Shown here piece by piece: positions 31,841 through 40,862 of a stretch of DNA of 45,357 bases; the stretch's first letter is position 1; each line of letters opens with the position of its first letter. The translations under genes and the position numbers were made by a program. Source of the stretch: Akkermansiaceae bacterium (lineage in GTDB: Bacteria > Verrucomicrobiota > Verrucomicrobiia > Verrucomicrobiales > Akkermansiaceae); NCBI GenBank assembly GCA_025354565.1, contig JANXMQ010000012.1, positions 1 to 45,357 on the forward strand, read 5' to 3'. The notes below the pieces were generated by a model, which saw only the letters and a program-made list of their open reading frames with translations, did no database searches and was not told the origin of the DNA.

Positions 31841-32701
31841 TCAGGCCTCCGCAAAACTACCGATCACCGGCTTCGGCAACGGCTTTTCCTTCTTTCGCAG
31901 GGCGCGGCGCATTTTGGTGAGTGCCGAGTTTTGAAGCTGCCGGATACGTTCGCGGGTGACGCCGAATTCGCGACCGACTTCTTCCAAAGTCAGAGCCTTG
32001 CGTCCGTTCAGACCGAAGCGTTCGTCAATGATCCGGCGCTCGCGCTCGTCCAGCACGGCGAGCAAGCCGTCCAACTCACCGTGAAGATTTTTATCGGAGA
32101 GCATGTCCAAGGGATTTACTGCGCGGTCGTCGCTGATGACTTCGCCAAACTCGGTGGCTTCGCCCTCATTGATCGGCGCGTCGAGCGAGGTGGGACGATA
32201 GGACGCCTGCCGGAGCAAGGCCAACTTGCGGTGAGGCAGTCCCACTTCGTCGGCGAGTTCCTCATCAGTCGGCTCGCGGCCGAGGGCTTCGGTCAGAATC
32301 GCGGCGATGCGGCGCATTTTCGCGATCTTATCGACCATGTGGACGGGCAGGCGAATGGTTTTAGATTGGTTCGCCAGCGCCCGCTTGATCGACTGTTTGA
32401 TCCACCAAGCGGCATAGGTGGAGAGTTTTCCGCCCTTTTCCGGGTCGAAGCGTTCGACGGCCTTCATCAGACCGATGTTGCCCTCGGAAATCAAATCGGT
32501 CACGGGCATGCCGTAATTCGAGTAATCTTGGGCGATTTTCACGACCAAGCGCAAGTTCGCACGAATCATGTGGGAGCGAGCCTCGGGATCACCGTTCTTG
32601 ATGCGCTCGGCGAGAGAAACTTCCTCTTCAGCGGTGAGAAGAGGTGTTTTTGAAATTTCCCGCAAATAGAGCTTCAGACTGCTATCGGATTCGTAGGACA
32701 T
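31841..32701 (-). CDS. RNA polymerase sigma-70 factor, group 2 (RpoS/RpoD-like)
   Basis: 286 residues, lacking region 1.1. Region 1.2 is SSLKLYLREISKTPLLTAEEE. Region 2 includes LISEGNIGLMKAVERFDPEKG and STYAAWWIKQSIKRAL. Region 3 has TDEELADEVGL and ATEFGEVISDD, and region 4 has LDERERRIIDERFGL and LEEVGREFGVTRERIRQLQ, the -35-binding helix-turn-helix. The size and missing region 1.1 suggest an alternative sigma for growth-phase or stress response, but many Verrucomicrobiota carry several such factors. A strong terminator follows. The 251-bp AT-rich gap before pyrD should hold its promoter. Confidence 0.95.
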   Translation of the reverse strand: MSYESDSSLKLYLREISKTPLLTAEEEVSLAERIKNGDPEARSHMIRANLRLVVKIAQDYSNYGMPVTDLISEGNIGLMKAVERFDPEKGGKLSTYAAWWIKQSIKRALANQSKTIRLPVHMVDKIAKMRRIAAILTEALGREPTDEELADEVGLPHRKLALLRQASYRPTSLDAPINEGEATEFGEVISDDRAVNPLDMLSDKNLHGELDGLLAVLDERERRIIDERFGLNGRKALTLEEVGREFGVTRERIRQLQNSALTKMRRALRKKEKPLPKPVIGSFAEA

Positions 32702-32952
32702 AATGGTATATTGGTTATTAGTGAAACGTCGCAGGGGAGATTTTATTCCTTATTTTTTCAAATGCCATGCATTGTGGATACATTGCAAATACTCAAAATC
32801 AATTCAGAATACAAGCTCTAAACGACAATCCATCTCAAGCATTCCGTGTACCCGTCACTTTTGGATCACAAGTCGTTGATTTTCAGTAAAATTAATTTTC
32901 GCGCTGTGACAAAATGCACGATTCTTGCATTTTTCGCACACCTTGAGCCATT

Positions 32953-34029
32953 TTGGCACATCCCGGATTCGACAAATGCCGCCTGACCGCCCAATTTCCG
33001 CCTGTGTTCGATGCTCTGTATCCCATCGCCCGGTCCGGCCTGTTCCGCCTTGATGCCGAAGTGGCCCACCACGTTAGCCTGACCGCTTTACGACTTGCGG
33101 AAAAATCCGGCCTGCTCACGCTCGTCTCGCCCGCTGAGGAATTCGTCACCCCGGTGGAGGTGATGGGTTTGAAATTCCCTAACCGAATTGGCCTGGCAGC
33201 CGGGCTGGACAAGGCCGGCAACACCATCGACGCGCTAGGGCGTCTTGGCTTCGGCTGTATCGAAATCGGCACCATCACCCCCCGTCCCCAAGCCGGTAAT
33301 CCCAAGCCTAGGCTGTTCCGGTTGTTGGACCACGAGGCGATCATCAACCGCATGGGCTTCAACAATCCGGGCATCGACGCGGGCGTGGAAAATGTCAGCC
33401 GGGCGAAGTCGTTCACCGGCATCGTCGGTTTCAACATAGGAAAAAACAAGGACACGCCTAACGAAAACGCGGCGTCGGACTACCTAACCTGCCTGCGGAA
33501 AGCCTACCCGGTGGCGGATTACATCGCGGTGAATCTATCATCTCCTAACACTCCCGGCCTGCGGGATTTGCAAGGCCCGGAAGCCAGCGCCCGGCTGCTG
33601 GACACGCTCAAACAGGAGCAGCAAAAACTCGCCGCCGAGCATGGCAGGCAGGTTCCCCTGTTATTCAAAGTGGCCCCGGATCTCGATGAAAAACAAATCC
33701 GTGAACTCTCACAGGTCTTTCTCGCTGGCGGGCTGGACGGTCTGATCGCCACTAATACCACGCTGGATCGTGAAAAAGTGGCCACCCATCCTCGCGCCTC
33801 GGAGGCGGGCGGACTTTCCGGGCGGCCGGTGTTTGAAAAAAGCACGGCGGTGCTCGCGGCGTTTTCCAGTCAGCTAGGGTCCCGCATTCCGATCATCGGC
33901 GTGGGGGGGATTTCCTCATTGGACAACGCGCGGGAGAAAATCCGGGCAGGTGCGACTTTGGTGCAGATTTACACGTCTTTCATCTATCAGGGACCGGCGC
34001 TGGTAAGGGAACTGGCAGCGGCACTGTGA
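32953..34029 (+). CDS. pyrD: Dihydroorotate dehydrogenase, class 2 (quinone-dependent)
   Basis: 358 residues from the first ATG. An alternative GTG at 33004 (MFDALYPIARSGLF) aligns better with the E. coli start. Oxidises dihydroorotate to orotate in pyrimidine synthesis, passing electrons to membrane quinone. The N-terminal amphipathic region LYPIARSGLFRLDAE is typical of class 2. FMN- and substrate-binding stretches are IGLAAGLDKAG, INRMGFNN, GFNIGKNKDTP, NLSSPNTPGLR (the Ser loop) and IPIIGVGGI. It is divergent from the sigma factor gene. Confidence 0.95.
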   Translation: MAHPGFDKCRLTAQFPPVFDALYPIARSGLFRLDAEVAHHVSLTALRLAEKSGLLTLVSPAEEFVTPVEVMGLKFPNRIGLAAGLDKAGNTIDALGRLGFGCIEIGTITPRPQAGNPKPRLFRLLDHEAIINRMGFNNPGIDAGVENVSRAKSFTGIVGFNIGKNKDTPNENAASDYLTCLRKAYPVADYIAVNLSSPNTPGLRDLQGPEASARLLDTLKQEQQKLAAEHGRQVPLLFKVAPDLDEKQIRELSQVFLAGGLDGLIATNTTLDREKVATHPRASEAGGLSGRPVFEKSTAVLAAFSSQLGSRIPIIGVGGISSLDNAREKIRAGATLVQIYTSFIYQGPALVRELAAAL

Positions 34030-34158
34030 TGCGGGCGAACTCTGTCGCGAAATGAGTGGCACGCCTGCCTGTTCGCGGCTTTTATGACATACGAAAATCT
34101 CGTCTGACAGAAATCCTCGACGACCCCGCTCCAGTGCGGTGAAATCCGACCGCAACCC

Positions 34159-35094
34159 ATGAGTATCGCCGAAACCGCCGCCCGTTTGGAAACCGCCGTC
34201 TGTTCTGTCGTGCGCGGCCAACCGGAAGTGGTCCGCCGGGTGCTGGCCTGCATGATCGCGGGCGGACATGTGCTGTTGGAGGATTTTCCGGGAACCGGGA
34301 AAACGACACTCGCCAAGGCCATCGCCAAGGCTGTGGGCGGCGCGACGTTCAAGCGGGTGCAGTTCACGCCGGACCTGCTGCCCTCGGACATTCTCGGCAT
34401 TTCGGTGTTTGATCCACGGTCGCAGGAATTCCGTTTTCATCCGGGTCCGGTGTTCACTGATATTTTGTTAGCGGATGAAATTAACCGAGCTTCCCCACGC
34501 ACCCAGAGCGCTTTGTTAGAGGCGATGGGTGAGCGGCAGGCGACCATTGACGGCCAGCGCTACGATTTGGAGGGCATCTTCTTCGTCATCGCCACCCAGA
34601 ATCCGGTGGAGTTCCGTGGCACCTATCCACTGCCGGAGGCGCAGATGGACCGCTTCGCCATGCAATGCACGCTGGGTTACGTGAGCGCTGCCGAGGAGGC
34701 GGCGATTCTAGCAGACCAGACTTCTTCGCATCCGGTGGATCTGCTGGCGGCGGTGGCCAATCGTGAGGAAATTTTGGAACTGATGGCCGCTGCTAGACAA
34801 ATCCGTTTCAGCGAGGAACTCCGGCATTACGTCGTCGCACTCGTCGGTGCGACGCGCGGGCATCCGGCGATCCAGCTTGCCGCCAGTCCACGGGCTTCGC
34901 TCGCCTTGATGAAGGTTTCGCAGGCCATGGCGGTGTTCCAAGGGCAGGAATTCGTTTCACCCGAGTTGATCCAGTCGGTCGCGGCGGATGTCATCGCCCA
35001 CCGGCTGGTGCTCGCTCCCGAGGCGAAATATTCTGGGGCCAGCGCGCGACAAATCGTCGCCGATCTCATTGAACAAACGCCGGTGCCAGTCTAG
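34159..35094 (+). CDS. MoxR-family AAA+ ATPase
   Basis: 311 residues. Walker A GTGKTT at 45-50, Walker B in LLADEINRA (103-111), sensor-like IATQNPVEFRGTYPLPEAQMDRF at about 144-166, and a C-terminal lid domain with SPRASLALMKVSQAMA. MoxR ATPases act as chaperones in maturing enzymes or envelope complexes and are often encoded with DUF58 and transglutaminase proteins, as here. The DUF58 gene begins 12 bp later. It lies 129 bp after pyrD. Confidence 0.95.
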   Translation: MSIAETAARLETAVCSVVRGQPEVVRRVLACMIAGGHVLLEDFPGTGKTTLAKAIAKAVGGATFKRVQFTPDLLPSDILGISVFDPRSQEFRFHPGPVFTDILLADEINRASPRTQSALLEAMGERQATIDGQRYDLEGIFFVIATQNPVEFRGTYPLPEAQMDRFAMQCTLGYVSAAEEAAILADQTSSHPVDLLAAVANREEILELMAAARQIRFSEELRHYVVALVGATRGHPAIQLAASPRASLALMKVSQAMAVFQGQEFVSPELIQSVAADVIAHRLVLAPEAKYSGASARQIVADLIEQTPVPV

Positions 35095-35106
35095 CTTCAT
35101 CCGCCC

Positions 35107-36504
35107 ATGAATGCTCCCGCACCACTGTCCGGCAGCACGCCACGCGCGAGGCGCATGGACCATTGGCTGCATCATTTTTATTTCAAAAGCGCCGGCGTCC
35201 ATTATTTCATCGCCCGCCGCTGTCGGCCGGCCGGAATTGCCATCGGGCTGGTGCTGGTTCTATCAACTTGTCTGGCGATCGGGCAAAAGGGCGAGGCGGT
35301 GTTCCAGTTGTTTTCCCTCAGCCTCGGCATGATATTGATCGGCATCCCGTGGGCGTTTTCCCGGCGGGCGAAATTGGAGGCAAAACGCGAGTTGCCACGG
35401 TTCGCCACGGCAGGTGATCCACTGCGCTACACCGTGCGAATTTCACAACTCGGCTCACGGCGGCTGCAGCGGGCCTGGCTGGCAGACACCGCGCCCGATC
35501 CCCGGCCGAACATCGCGGATTTCACCCTGCTGCGAGAACCGGGCGAAGCCGAACGAAACGGCTTCGACCGCCGCCTCGCCTATTTCCGCTGGCAATGGCT
35601 GATGCTTGGAAATCGCTTGTTCGATGGTGGTTTTTCCAACGACGGGCTGGATCTCAAGCACGGCCAACAAGCCCGGGTCACCATCGACATCACGCCGCTG
35701 CGGCGTGGGGTGATCCGCCTGGATGATCTCCGCGTGCTACTACCCGATCCCTTCGGGCTATTCCAAAGATGCCGCAAAGTGAAGGCTCCTGCCGCGACTC
35801 TAACGGTGCTGCCACGACGCTTTCCATTGCCGAAAATCGAGCTGCCCGGCGGAGCGGCCTTCAAGATTTCCGGCGAGGCGAACACCAATTCCATCGGCAC
35901 CTCCGGCGAATTTGTCGGCCTGCGCGACTACCGGCCCGGTGACCCACTGCGACAGATTCATTGGAAAAGCTGGGCGCGCACCGGCCGCCCGATCGTGAAG
36001 GAATTGGAGGACACTTTCTATCCACGCTACGGGCTGGTAGTGGACACGCTCTCGACCCAGGGGACCGACCATCAGTTCGAAGAAGTTGTCTCGGTCGCGG
36101 CTTCGTTCGCGGCATCCATCGACACCGGAGAGTCATTGTTAGATTTAATGTTCATTAAATCCGAGGCCCACATCGTCACCGCTGGTCGCGGTCTGGAGCG
36201 GGCGGAAAAACTACTGGAAGTCCTCGCCGACGTGTCACCTGAGCGGGTGGAAAATTACGAGTCTCTCACCCGACTGATCCTTCGCCATCGCGATGATCTG
36301 ACATCCTGCTTGGTGATCCTCAACGGCTGGGACGACACCCGGGCCGGGTTTCTCCGTAATCTAACACGCGGCGGGATCGCCTGCTCGCCGATCATCGTCG
36401 GCAGCGGCACGCGACCCGATGACGCGCTGGGCTATTGGCTGGAGTCCGGCCACATTCCGCGCGATCTCCAACGCCTGCCGACCCGCCTAGCAGCTCTAAC
36501 CTGA
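35107..36504 (+). CDS. DUF58 domain-containing protein
   Basis: 465 residues. Two membrane helices lie near residues 39-56 (AGIAIGLVLVLSTCLAIG) and 60-78. A beta-sandwich-like region (about 85-230) follows, then the DUF58 core with GEFVGLRDYRPGDPLRQIHW (about 258-277), ARTGRPIVKE and a VWA-like end (YGLVVDTLSTQG). DUF58 proteins are standard partners of MoxR ATPases; the exact role is not settled. The core motif is intact. It is followed by the transglutaminase-like gene. Confidence 0.93.
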   Translation: MNAPAPLSGSTPRARRMDHWLHHFYFKSAGVHYFIARRCRPAGIAIGLVLVLSTCLAIGQKGEAVFQLFSLSLGMILIGIPWAFSRRAKLEAKRELPRFATAGDPLRYTVRISQLGSRRLQRAWLADTAPDPRPNIADFTLLREPGEAERNGFDRRLAYFRWQWLMLGNRLFDGGFSNDGLDLKHGQQARVTIDITPLRRGVIRLDDLRVLLPDPFGLFQRCRKVKAPAATLTVLPRRFPLPKIELPGGAAFKISGEANTNSIGTSGEFVGLRDYRPGDPLRQIHWKSWARTGRPIVKELEDTFYPRYGLVVDTLSTQGTDHQFEEVVSVAASFAASIDTGESLLDLMFIKSEAHIVTAGRGLERAEKLLEVLADVSPERVENYESLTRLILRHRDDLTSCLVILNGWDDTRAGFLRNLTRGGIACSPIIVGSGTRPDDALGYWLESGHIPRDLQRLPTRLAALT

Positions 36505-36579
36505 ACCTTCCGAACCATCAACGCCATCCAGCCACCACCCCGGTTCATCCTTGGCACATCGCTCCTCTTCTGGGGCGCG

Positions 36580-38556
36580 ATGACGGATAAACTGCTGATC
36601 GGCGTCATCCTGGCGGTGATCGTCGAGTGCGCCCATTGGACGAAATTCCGCTGGGACTTCGACGAGCAAGCCACCGCCCGCGCTTGGCAGCTCACCACCG
36701 TCGCGATTTTTCTAACGGGAATCCTAATCTTCCTCGACGGCAGCCCTTTGGTCGCCCTCCCCAATCTTCTAACATGGCAACCCCTCCTCCTGCTGCCCAT
36801 GCAGTTTGTCCAATCCTACGGCCTCAAGGATTCGCTGCCGCTGAACACTTTTTCCTTTCTTGCCAAACAACGCCGTCAGCGAAACCTGCGGCTCGGTCTA
36901 GCAGAATCGCTGGTTCACATCAACTTCGGCAACCTCTACTTCGTCATCGTGCTGGTGGCCTCCACCCTTGGGAGCAAGGCGAATTCATGGCCGTTTCTCC
37001 CCGGCATCGTCATGCTCACCGGTTGGATTCTGCTATCATCTAGCAAGAGCCGACCGCTCTCATTGGCGGTCGCGCTATTGGTCGCAGGCGGGTTGGCGAT
37101 CGCCGGGCAGATGGGGATCACGGAAATCTATGACCGCCTCGGTGGCAGCAGTTCGGGCAGCGGCGGCTTCAACCCGAACTATGTCACCACCATGATTGGC
37201 AAATCCGGCACCGTCGTCCTTTCGCCCGAGATCGTATGGCGGCTGCGGACTGTGGAAAACAAGGCCCCGCCCGCATTGTTGCGCGTCGCCACTTACAACA
37301 CCTATCGTCCGGGAACGTGGGTTTGCCAGCCTGTGAGTGAGATTAAATTCGAGGATCTCGATACCGGGCAGCGCGAAAATGTGGATTATTACATCCTGCG
37401 GCGAGGCCTGGATAAACCCGCACAGATCCGCGCGGTCCGTGACAACCTGCGCAGCTTCAGCCTGCGAGGAGCCGCCTTCGCGGAAACCCCGCTCCCCTTG
37501 CCTGGCGATGCCACCGCGGGTGGCTTCGAATTGGACGGCATGCAAAGCAATTCCTTCGGCTGTATCCGGGTGTTTCCCAAAAACTCCGTGATCGACGGCA
37601 CCGTGCTGTGGAAAGGAGATATGGACCCGGAAATTCCCCCAATCCCGGAGGCGGACTTGGAGGTCCCACCGCTTGAACGGGCAGCCTTGCGGGCGGTGTT
37701 GAAAGAACTCCACCTCGAAACGCTGCGGACGCTGCGGGAAAAACTCTCAGTCATCAGCGCCTGGTTTCTCAGGGATTTCCGCTACACTCTCGACCTAACG
37801 ATTCAAAGCTCGTCCCAAGTTGCCACCACCCCCACAGCGCTCACTCAATTCCTAACAACCTCACGCGCGGGTCATTGCGAATACTTCGCGAGCGCCAGCA
37901 CCTTGCTACTGCGCGAGGCCGGCATTCCCGCCCGCTACGCCACCGGTTTCGCCGTGATCGAGCACGACATGAAGCATCAAGAATACCTAGTCCGTGGCAC
38001 CCATGGCCATGCGTGGTCCAGGGTGTGGGATGCGGGGACGAAGCGCTGGTTGGATTTCGACGCCACTCCGGCAAGCTGGCAGGCGATTGCGGTCCCGCAG
38101 CAGACCCTGGCGAGGGGCTTTAATGACTCCTTAAAACGACTGCGCGAGGACTTTTTCCTCTGGCGCAACCGCCCTTCCAACCGACTCGGCGCGTCACTCG
38201 TCATGTCCGCCATCGCCTTGGGCGTGATCGGTTTCGTGGTGAAGCGGCTGTGGAAATCCAAGCGCCGCCTGGAGTCCGCCCGCCTGGTTAACGGTTACAC
38301 TGGCACCATCGCCAGAACCCCACTCAACGCCCTTGAACCACAAGCGGAAAAACGTCTCGGCTCGCGGCCACCGGGCCAGCCCTTCGCCGCTTGGCTGCTA
38401 GGCCTGCGCGCGTCCTTGCCGAACACCAACACGCTCGATGAAGCCATCGAGTTGCACCAACGACTGCGCTTCGATCCCGCGATCCCCGATGTTTCCGAAC
38501 AGGACCGCCTGAAGGAACTCGCCCGTCAGTTAGAATCGACGCTCAAGCGCGGGTGA
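36580..38556 (+). CDS. Membrane-bound transglutaminase-like protein (TgpA-like)
   Basis: 658 residues from the first ATG. N-terminal membrane helices cover about residues 1-190 and another lies near 540-560. Between them is a transglutaminase-core domain with a full catalytic triad: Cys433 in RAGHCEYFAS, His477 in GTHGHAWSRVWD and Asp494 in LDFDATP. It would act at the periplasmic face on peptides or peptidoglycan. It completes a MoxR - DUF58 - transglutaminase set. The in-frame sequence just upstream (36517-36579) encodes PPRFILGTSLLFWGAM, typical of the first helix of this family, so the true start may be a rare codon such as ATC at 36517. Confidence 0.92.
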   Translation: MTDKLLIGVILAVIVECAHWTKFRWDFDEQATARAWQLTTVAIFLTGILIFLDGSPLVALPNLLTWQPLLLLPMQFVQSYGLKDSLPLNTFSFLAKQRRQRNLRLGLAESLVHINFGNLYFVIVLVASTLGSKANSWPFLPGIVMLTGWILLSSSKSRPLSLAVALLVAGGLAIAGQMGITEIYDRLGGSSSGSGGFNPNYVTTMIGKSGTVVLSPEIVWRLRTVENKAPPALLRVATYNTYRPGTWVCQPVSEIKFEDLDTGQRENVDYYILRRGLDKPAQIRAVRDNLRSFSLRGAAFAETPLPLPGDATAGGFELDGMQSNSFGCIRVFPKNSVIDGTVLWKGDMDPEIPPIPEADLEVPPLERAALRAVLKELHLETLRTLREKLSVISAWFLRDFRYTLDLTIQSSSQVATTPTALTQFLTTSRAGHCEYFASASTLLLREAGIPARYATGFAVIEHDMKHQEYLVRGTHGHAWSRVWDAGTKRWLDFDATPASWQAIAVPQQTLARGFNDSLKRLREDFFLWRNRPSNRLGASLVMSAIALGVIGFVVKRLWKSKRRLESARLVNGYTGTIARTPLNALEPQAEKRLGSRPPGQPFAAWLLGLRASLPNTNTLDEAIELHQRLRFDPAIPDVSEQDRLKELARQLESTLKRG

Positions 38557-38563
38557 GTTTCTA

Positions 38564-39019
38564 TCATCTATCAAACACGTCACTCCTCGGGGAGTCGCCG
38601 CTGAGCGTGACCTTCGCCGTCGCCAGCAAGCCTGCCGTCCCCCGCACCTCGCCCTCAGCCTGAACTAAGCCCCCGAGCCGTCCTTCCACCTTGGCCCGGA
38701 TTTCCAAGCGATCTCCGGGTACCGCCGCACCCAAAATTTTCGCCGCCCGCACGCCGGTCAGTCGCAAGTCCAGCAGTGCGGGATGGACTGGATCTGTCTG
38801 GGCCACCACGCCTGCTAGCTGCGCGATGGCCTCGATGAGGATCACCCCCGGCAGCATCGGGTTGCCGGGAAAATGGCCTGCTAGAAAAACCTCGTCGCCC
38901 TTCAACCGATAGCAGGCCGTGCCCTCATTGCCCGGATCCAGCGCGATCAACTCATCCAAAAACCGGAACTCCGGCCCGTGCGGCAGCGCGTCCAAGGCTC
39001 TTTGAAGATCCACATTCAT
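38564..39019 (-). CDS. FabZ-like 3-hydroxyacyl-ACP dehydratase
   Basis: 151 residues from MNVDLQRALD. A single hot-dog domain carries AGHFPGNPMLPGVILIEA, with the His and the helix Glu in the positions of FabZ's catalytic pair. It would remove water from a 3-hydroxyacyl-ACP. The start at 39019 gives normal FabZ spacing; the longer frame to 39082 adds an unlikely Cys-rich leader. It converges on the transglutaminase-like gene (7 bp apart) and diverges from the acyltransferase gene. Such single dehydratases also occur in aryl polyene loci. Confidence 0.88.
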   Translation of the reverse strand: MNVDLQRALDALPHGPEFRFLDELIALDPGNEGTACYRLKGDEVFLAGHFPGNPMLPGVILIEAIAQLAGVVAQTDPVHPALLDLRLTGVRAAKILGAAVPGDRLEIRAKVEGRLGGLVQAEGEVRGTAGLLATAKVTLSGDSPRSDVFDR

Positions 39020-39168
39020 CCGCGCCAAGCATCGCACCGGGGGACATGGGTTTGACAAGCGGATTGCGTCACAAAAAATCAATTCGACCGCCTCATCATT
39101 CGCCCGTACCCTCCAGCCGAGTGCCTTCCAGCGATCCCAGTGCCATCATCATTCAAAAACCGGAAGCG

Positions 39169-39963
39169 ATGGCGCTCCGCTGGTGGCTCCGTGCGCCATG
39201 GGATTATGTCATGATGGCCCTGGGCCTGTTGTATTTCCTAGTCTTCGGCGGCCTGTTGACCCTCATCGGTGGCCCCTTGCATTTGCTCTTGCCCAAGCGC
39301 CTTGGCGAGCGCCTTGGCCGGGCGGTGCTGCATCAGTTGTTCCGGAAATTTGTCATCTGCCTGCGCGCGGCGGACCTCGTGCGCGCCGATCTAACGGCCC
39401 TCGACTCGCTCAGAGAAATTTCCCATTCCTTCATTGCCGCGCCCAATCACACGTCACTGTGGGACGCGGTTTTCATCATCGCCCGCCTGCCTTCCGCCGT
39501 GTGTGTGATGAAAAAGCAAATCCTCCTCAATCCCGTCCTCGGTGGTGGCGCACGGCTCGCTGGCTACATCGCCAACGACGGCATGACCCGCGTCATCCGC
39601 GAGGCCACGAAATCGCTAACCGAGGGCGGCCAACTCCTCCTCTTCCCCGAGGGCACCCGCACCAAGCCCGAGGCCCGCTGGATCAATCCCCTCAAAGGCG
39701 GCTGCGCCATCATCGCCCTCCACGCCCAAGTCCCCGTCTATCCCATCTTCATCCGCAGCGACACCCGCTTCGCGCAAAAAGGCTGGCCCCTCTGGCGGCG
39801 GCCCGTTTTCCCCATCCACCTCCGCATCGACCTCGGCGAACCGCTGATCCCCCAGCCCGGCGAATCCTCCCAAGCCTTCACCGCCCGCCTCGCCGCCGTT
39901 TACGAAAACGAACTCTCAAAACCCGATCCCCTCCGGCGGCAAATCGACCCGGTGGCGGAATAA
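39169..39963 (+). CDS. PlsC-type acyltransferase
   Basis: 264 residues. A membrane helix near the N-terminus (YVMMALGLLYFLVFGGLLTL) precedes the LPLAT domain with the catalytic HX4D block in APNHTSLWDAVFI, followed by KKQILLNPVLGGGARLAGYI and FPEGTRTKPE, the phosphate-binding block. It transfers acyl chains to a lysophospholipid or related acceptor. The upstream ATG at 39046 would add 41 polar residues that do not look like the family. It diverges from the dehydratase gene and is followed 91 bp later by the glycosyltransferase gene. Confidence 0.9.
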   Translation: MALRWWLRAPWDYVMMALGLLYFLVFGGLLTLIGGPLHLLLPKRLGERLGRAVLHQLFRKFVICLRAADLVRADLTALDSLREISHSFIAAPNHTSLWDAVFIIARLPSAVCVMKKQILLNPVLGGGARLAGYIANDGMTRVIREATKSLTEGGQLLLFPEGTRTKPEARWINPLKGGCAIIALHAQVPVYPIFIRSDTRFAQKGWPLWRRPVFPIHLRIDLGEPLIPQPGESSQAFTARLAAVYENELSKPDPLRRQIDPVAE

Positions 39964-40054
39964 CGAGAGACCAAAACCCATGTATCTCACCCGCTCGAAA
40001 AACACGAATCTCTCTCCGGTGCTTGCCGCAATGGATTTTGGTTGTTAAACCAGA

Positions 40055-40834
40055 ATGCACATGGCTGATGCACGACCGCTGATCCTGATTCCTAGCTACA
40101 ACACCGGACCGATTCTGGTCGATACGGTGGCTGCTGCGATGTCGCTTGGGACGCCCTTGTGGGTCATCATCGACGGCTCTACCGACGGCTCACCGGGCTT
40201 GATCCAACACCTCGAGAGCGCCACCTGCCGCATTATCCAGTTGCCAAGGAATTCCGGCAAAGGTGCCGCCATCTGCCTCGGCCTGCGGCAAGCGATCTCG
40301 GCCGGTTTCACCCATGTTCTAACGGTGGATGCCGATGGCCAACACCCGCCAGGCATGGCCCCGGAGTTTTTCAAACTCTCCGCCGCCCACCCGCAAGCCG
40401 CCATTTTCGGCCGGCCAGTGTTCGATGCCTCCGCCCCCTATCTGCGCGTCAAGGGGCGGAAAATTTCCAATTTCTGCGCGGATTTGGAAACCCTCGGTTG
40501 GGGCGTGGACGACTCACTATTCGGCATGAGACTCTATCCAGTGCGCGAACTTCTAGCAGTTCTGGAGTCCACTCGCTTCGCCCGTCGATTCGACTATGAT
40601 ACCGAGGTCGCCGTCCGTTTGGCTTGGCGCGGAGTGCCGATCATCAACCTCCCCACGCCCGTCCGCTACCCGAGCAAGGAAGAGGGTGGCATCTCGCAAT
40701 TCCGTTATGTTAGGGATAATACGCTGCTAACCTGGATGCACATCCGCCTGTTCTTCGGCTTCCTCGCCCGACTGCCATTGCTCATCTGTCGTGGGGCAAA
40801 TCCGCTCGATCATCTCAGCCCACCCAAATCGTGA
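40055..40834 (+). CDS. Family 2 glycosyltransferase
   Basis: 259 residues. The GT-A core is clear: LILIPSYNTGP at the N-terminus, IIDGSTDGSPG, NSGKGAAICLGLRQA, and VDADGQHPPG, which holds the metal-binding Asp residues. A basic C-terminal segment (ISQFRYVRDNTLLTWMHIRLFFGFL) is probably membrane-associated. Relatives transfer sugars to polyprenol or lipid acceptors. A second in-frame ATG at 40061 is possible. It lies between PlsC-type acyltransferase and methyltransferase genes. Confidence 0.92.
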   Translation: MHMADARPLILIPSYNTGPILVDTVAAAMSLGTPLWVIIDGSTDGSPGLIQHLESATCRIIQLPRNSGKGAAICLGLRQAISAGFTHVLTVDADGQHPPGMAPEFFKLSAAHPQAAIFGRPVFDASAPYLRVKGRKISNFCADLETLGWGVDDSLFGMRLYPVRELLAVLESTRFARRFDYDTEVAVRLAWRGVPIINLPTPVRYPSKEEGGISQFRYVRDNTLLTWMHIRLFFGFLARLPLLICRGANPLDHLSPPKS

Positions 40835-40862
40835 AATCAGCGGTTCAACTTTCTTTCTCAGC

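Noticed and set aside
33901-33910. G7 run in pyrD as a second contingency tract
   Set aside because: Only seven bases and encodes the conserved GVGG motif of the enzyme, so the codons are constrained.
39183-40082. Long plus-strand frame of 299 codons overlapping the PlsC-type gene
   Set aside because: It is the +2 shadow of the acyltransferase gene, very rich in Arg, Pro and His, with no motifs.
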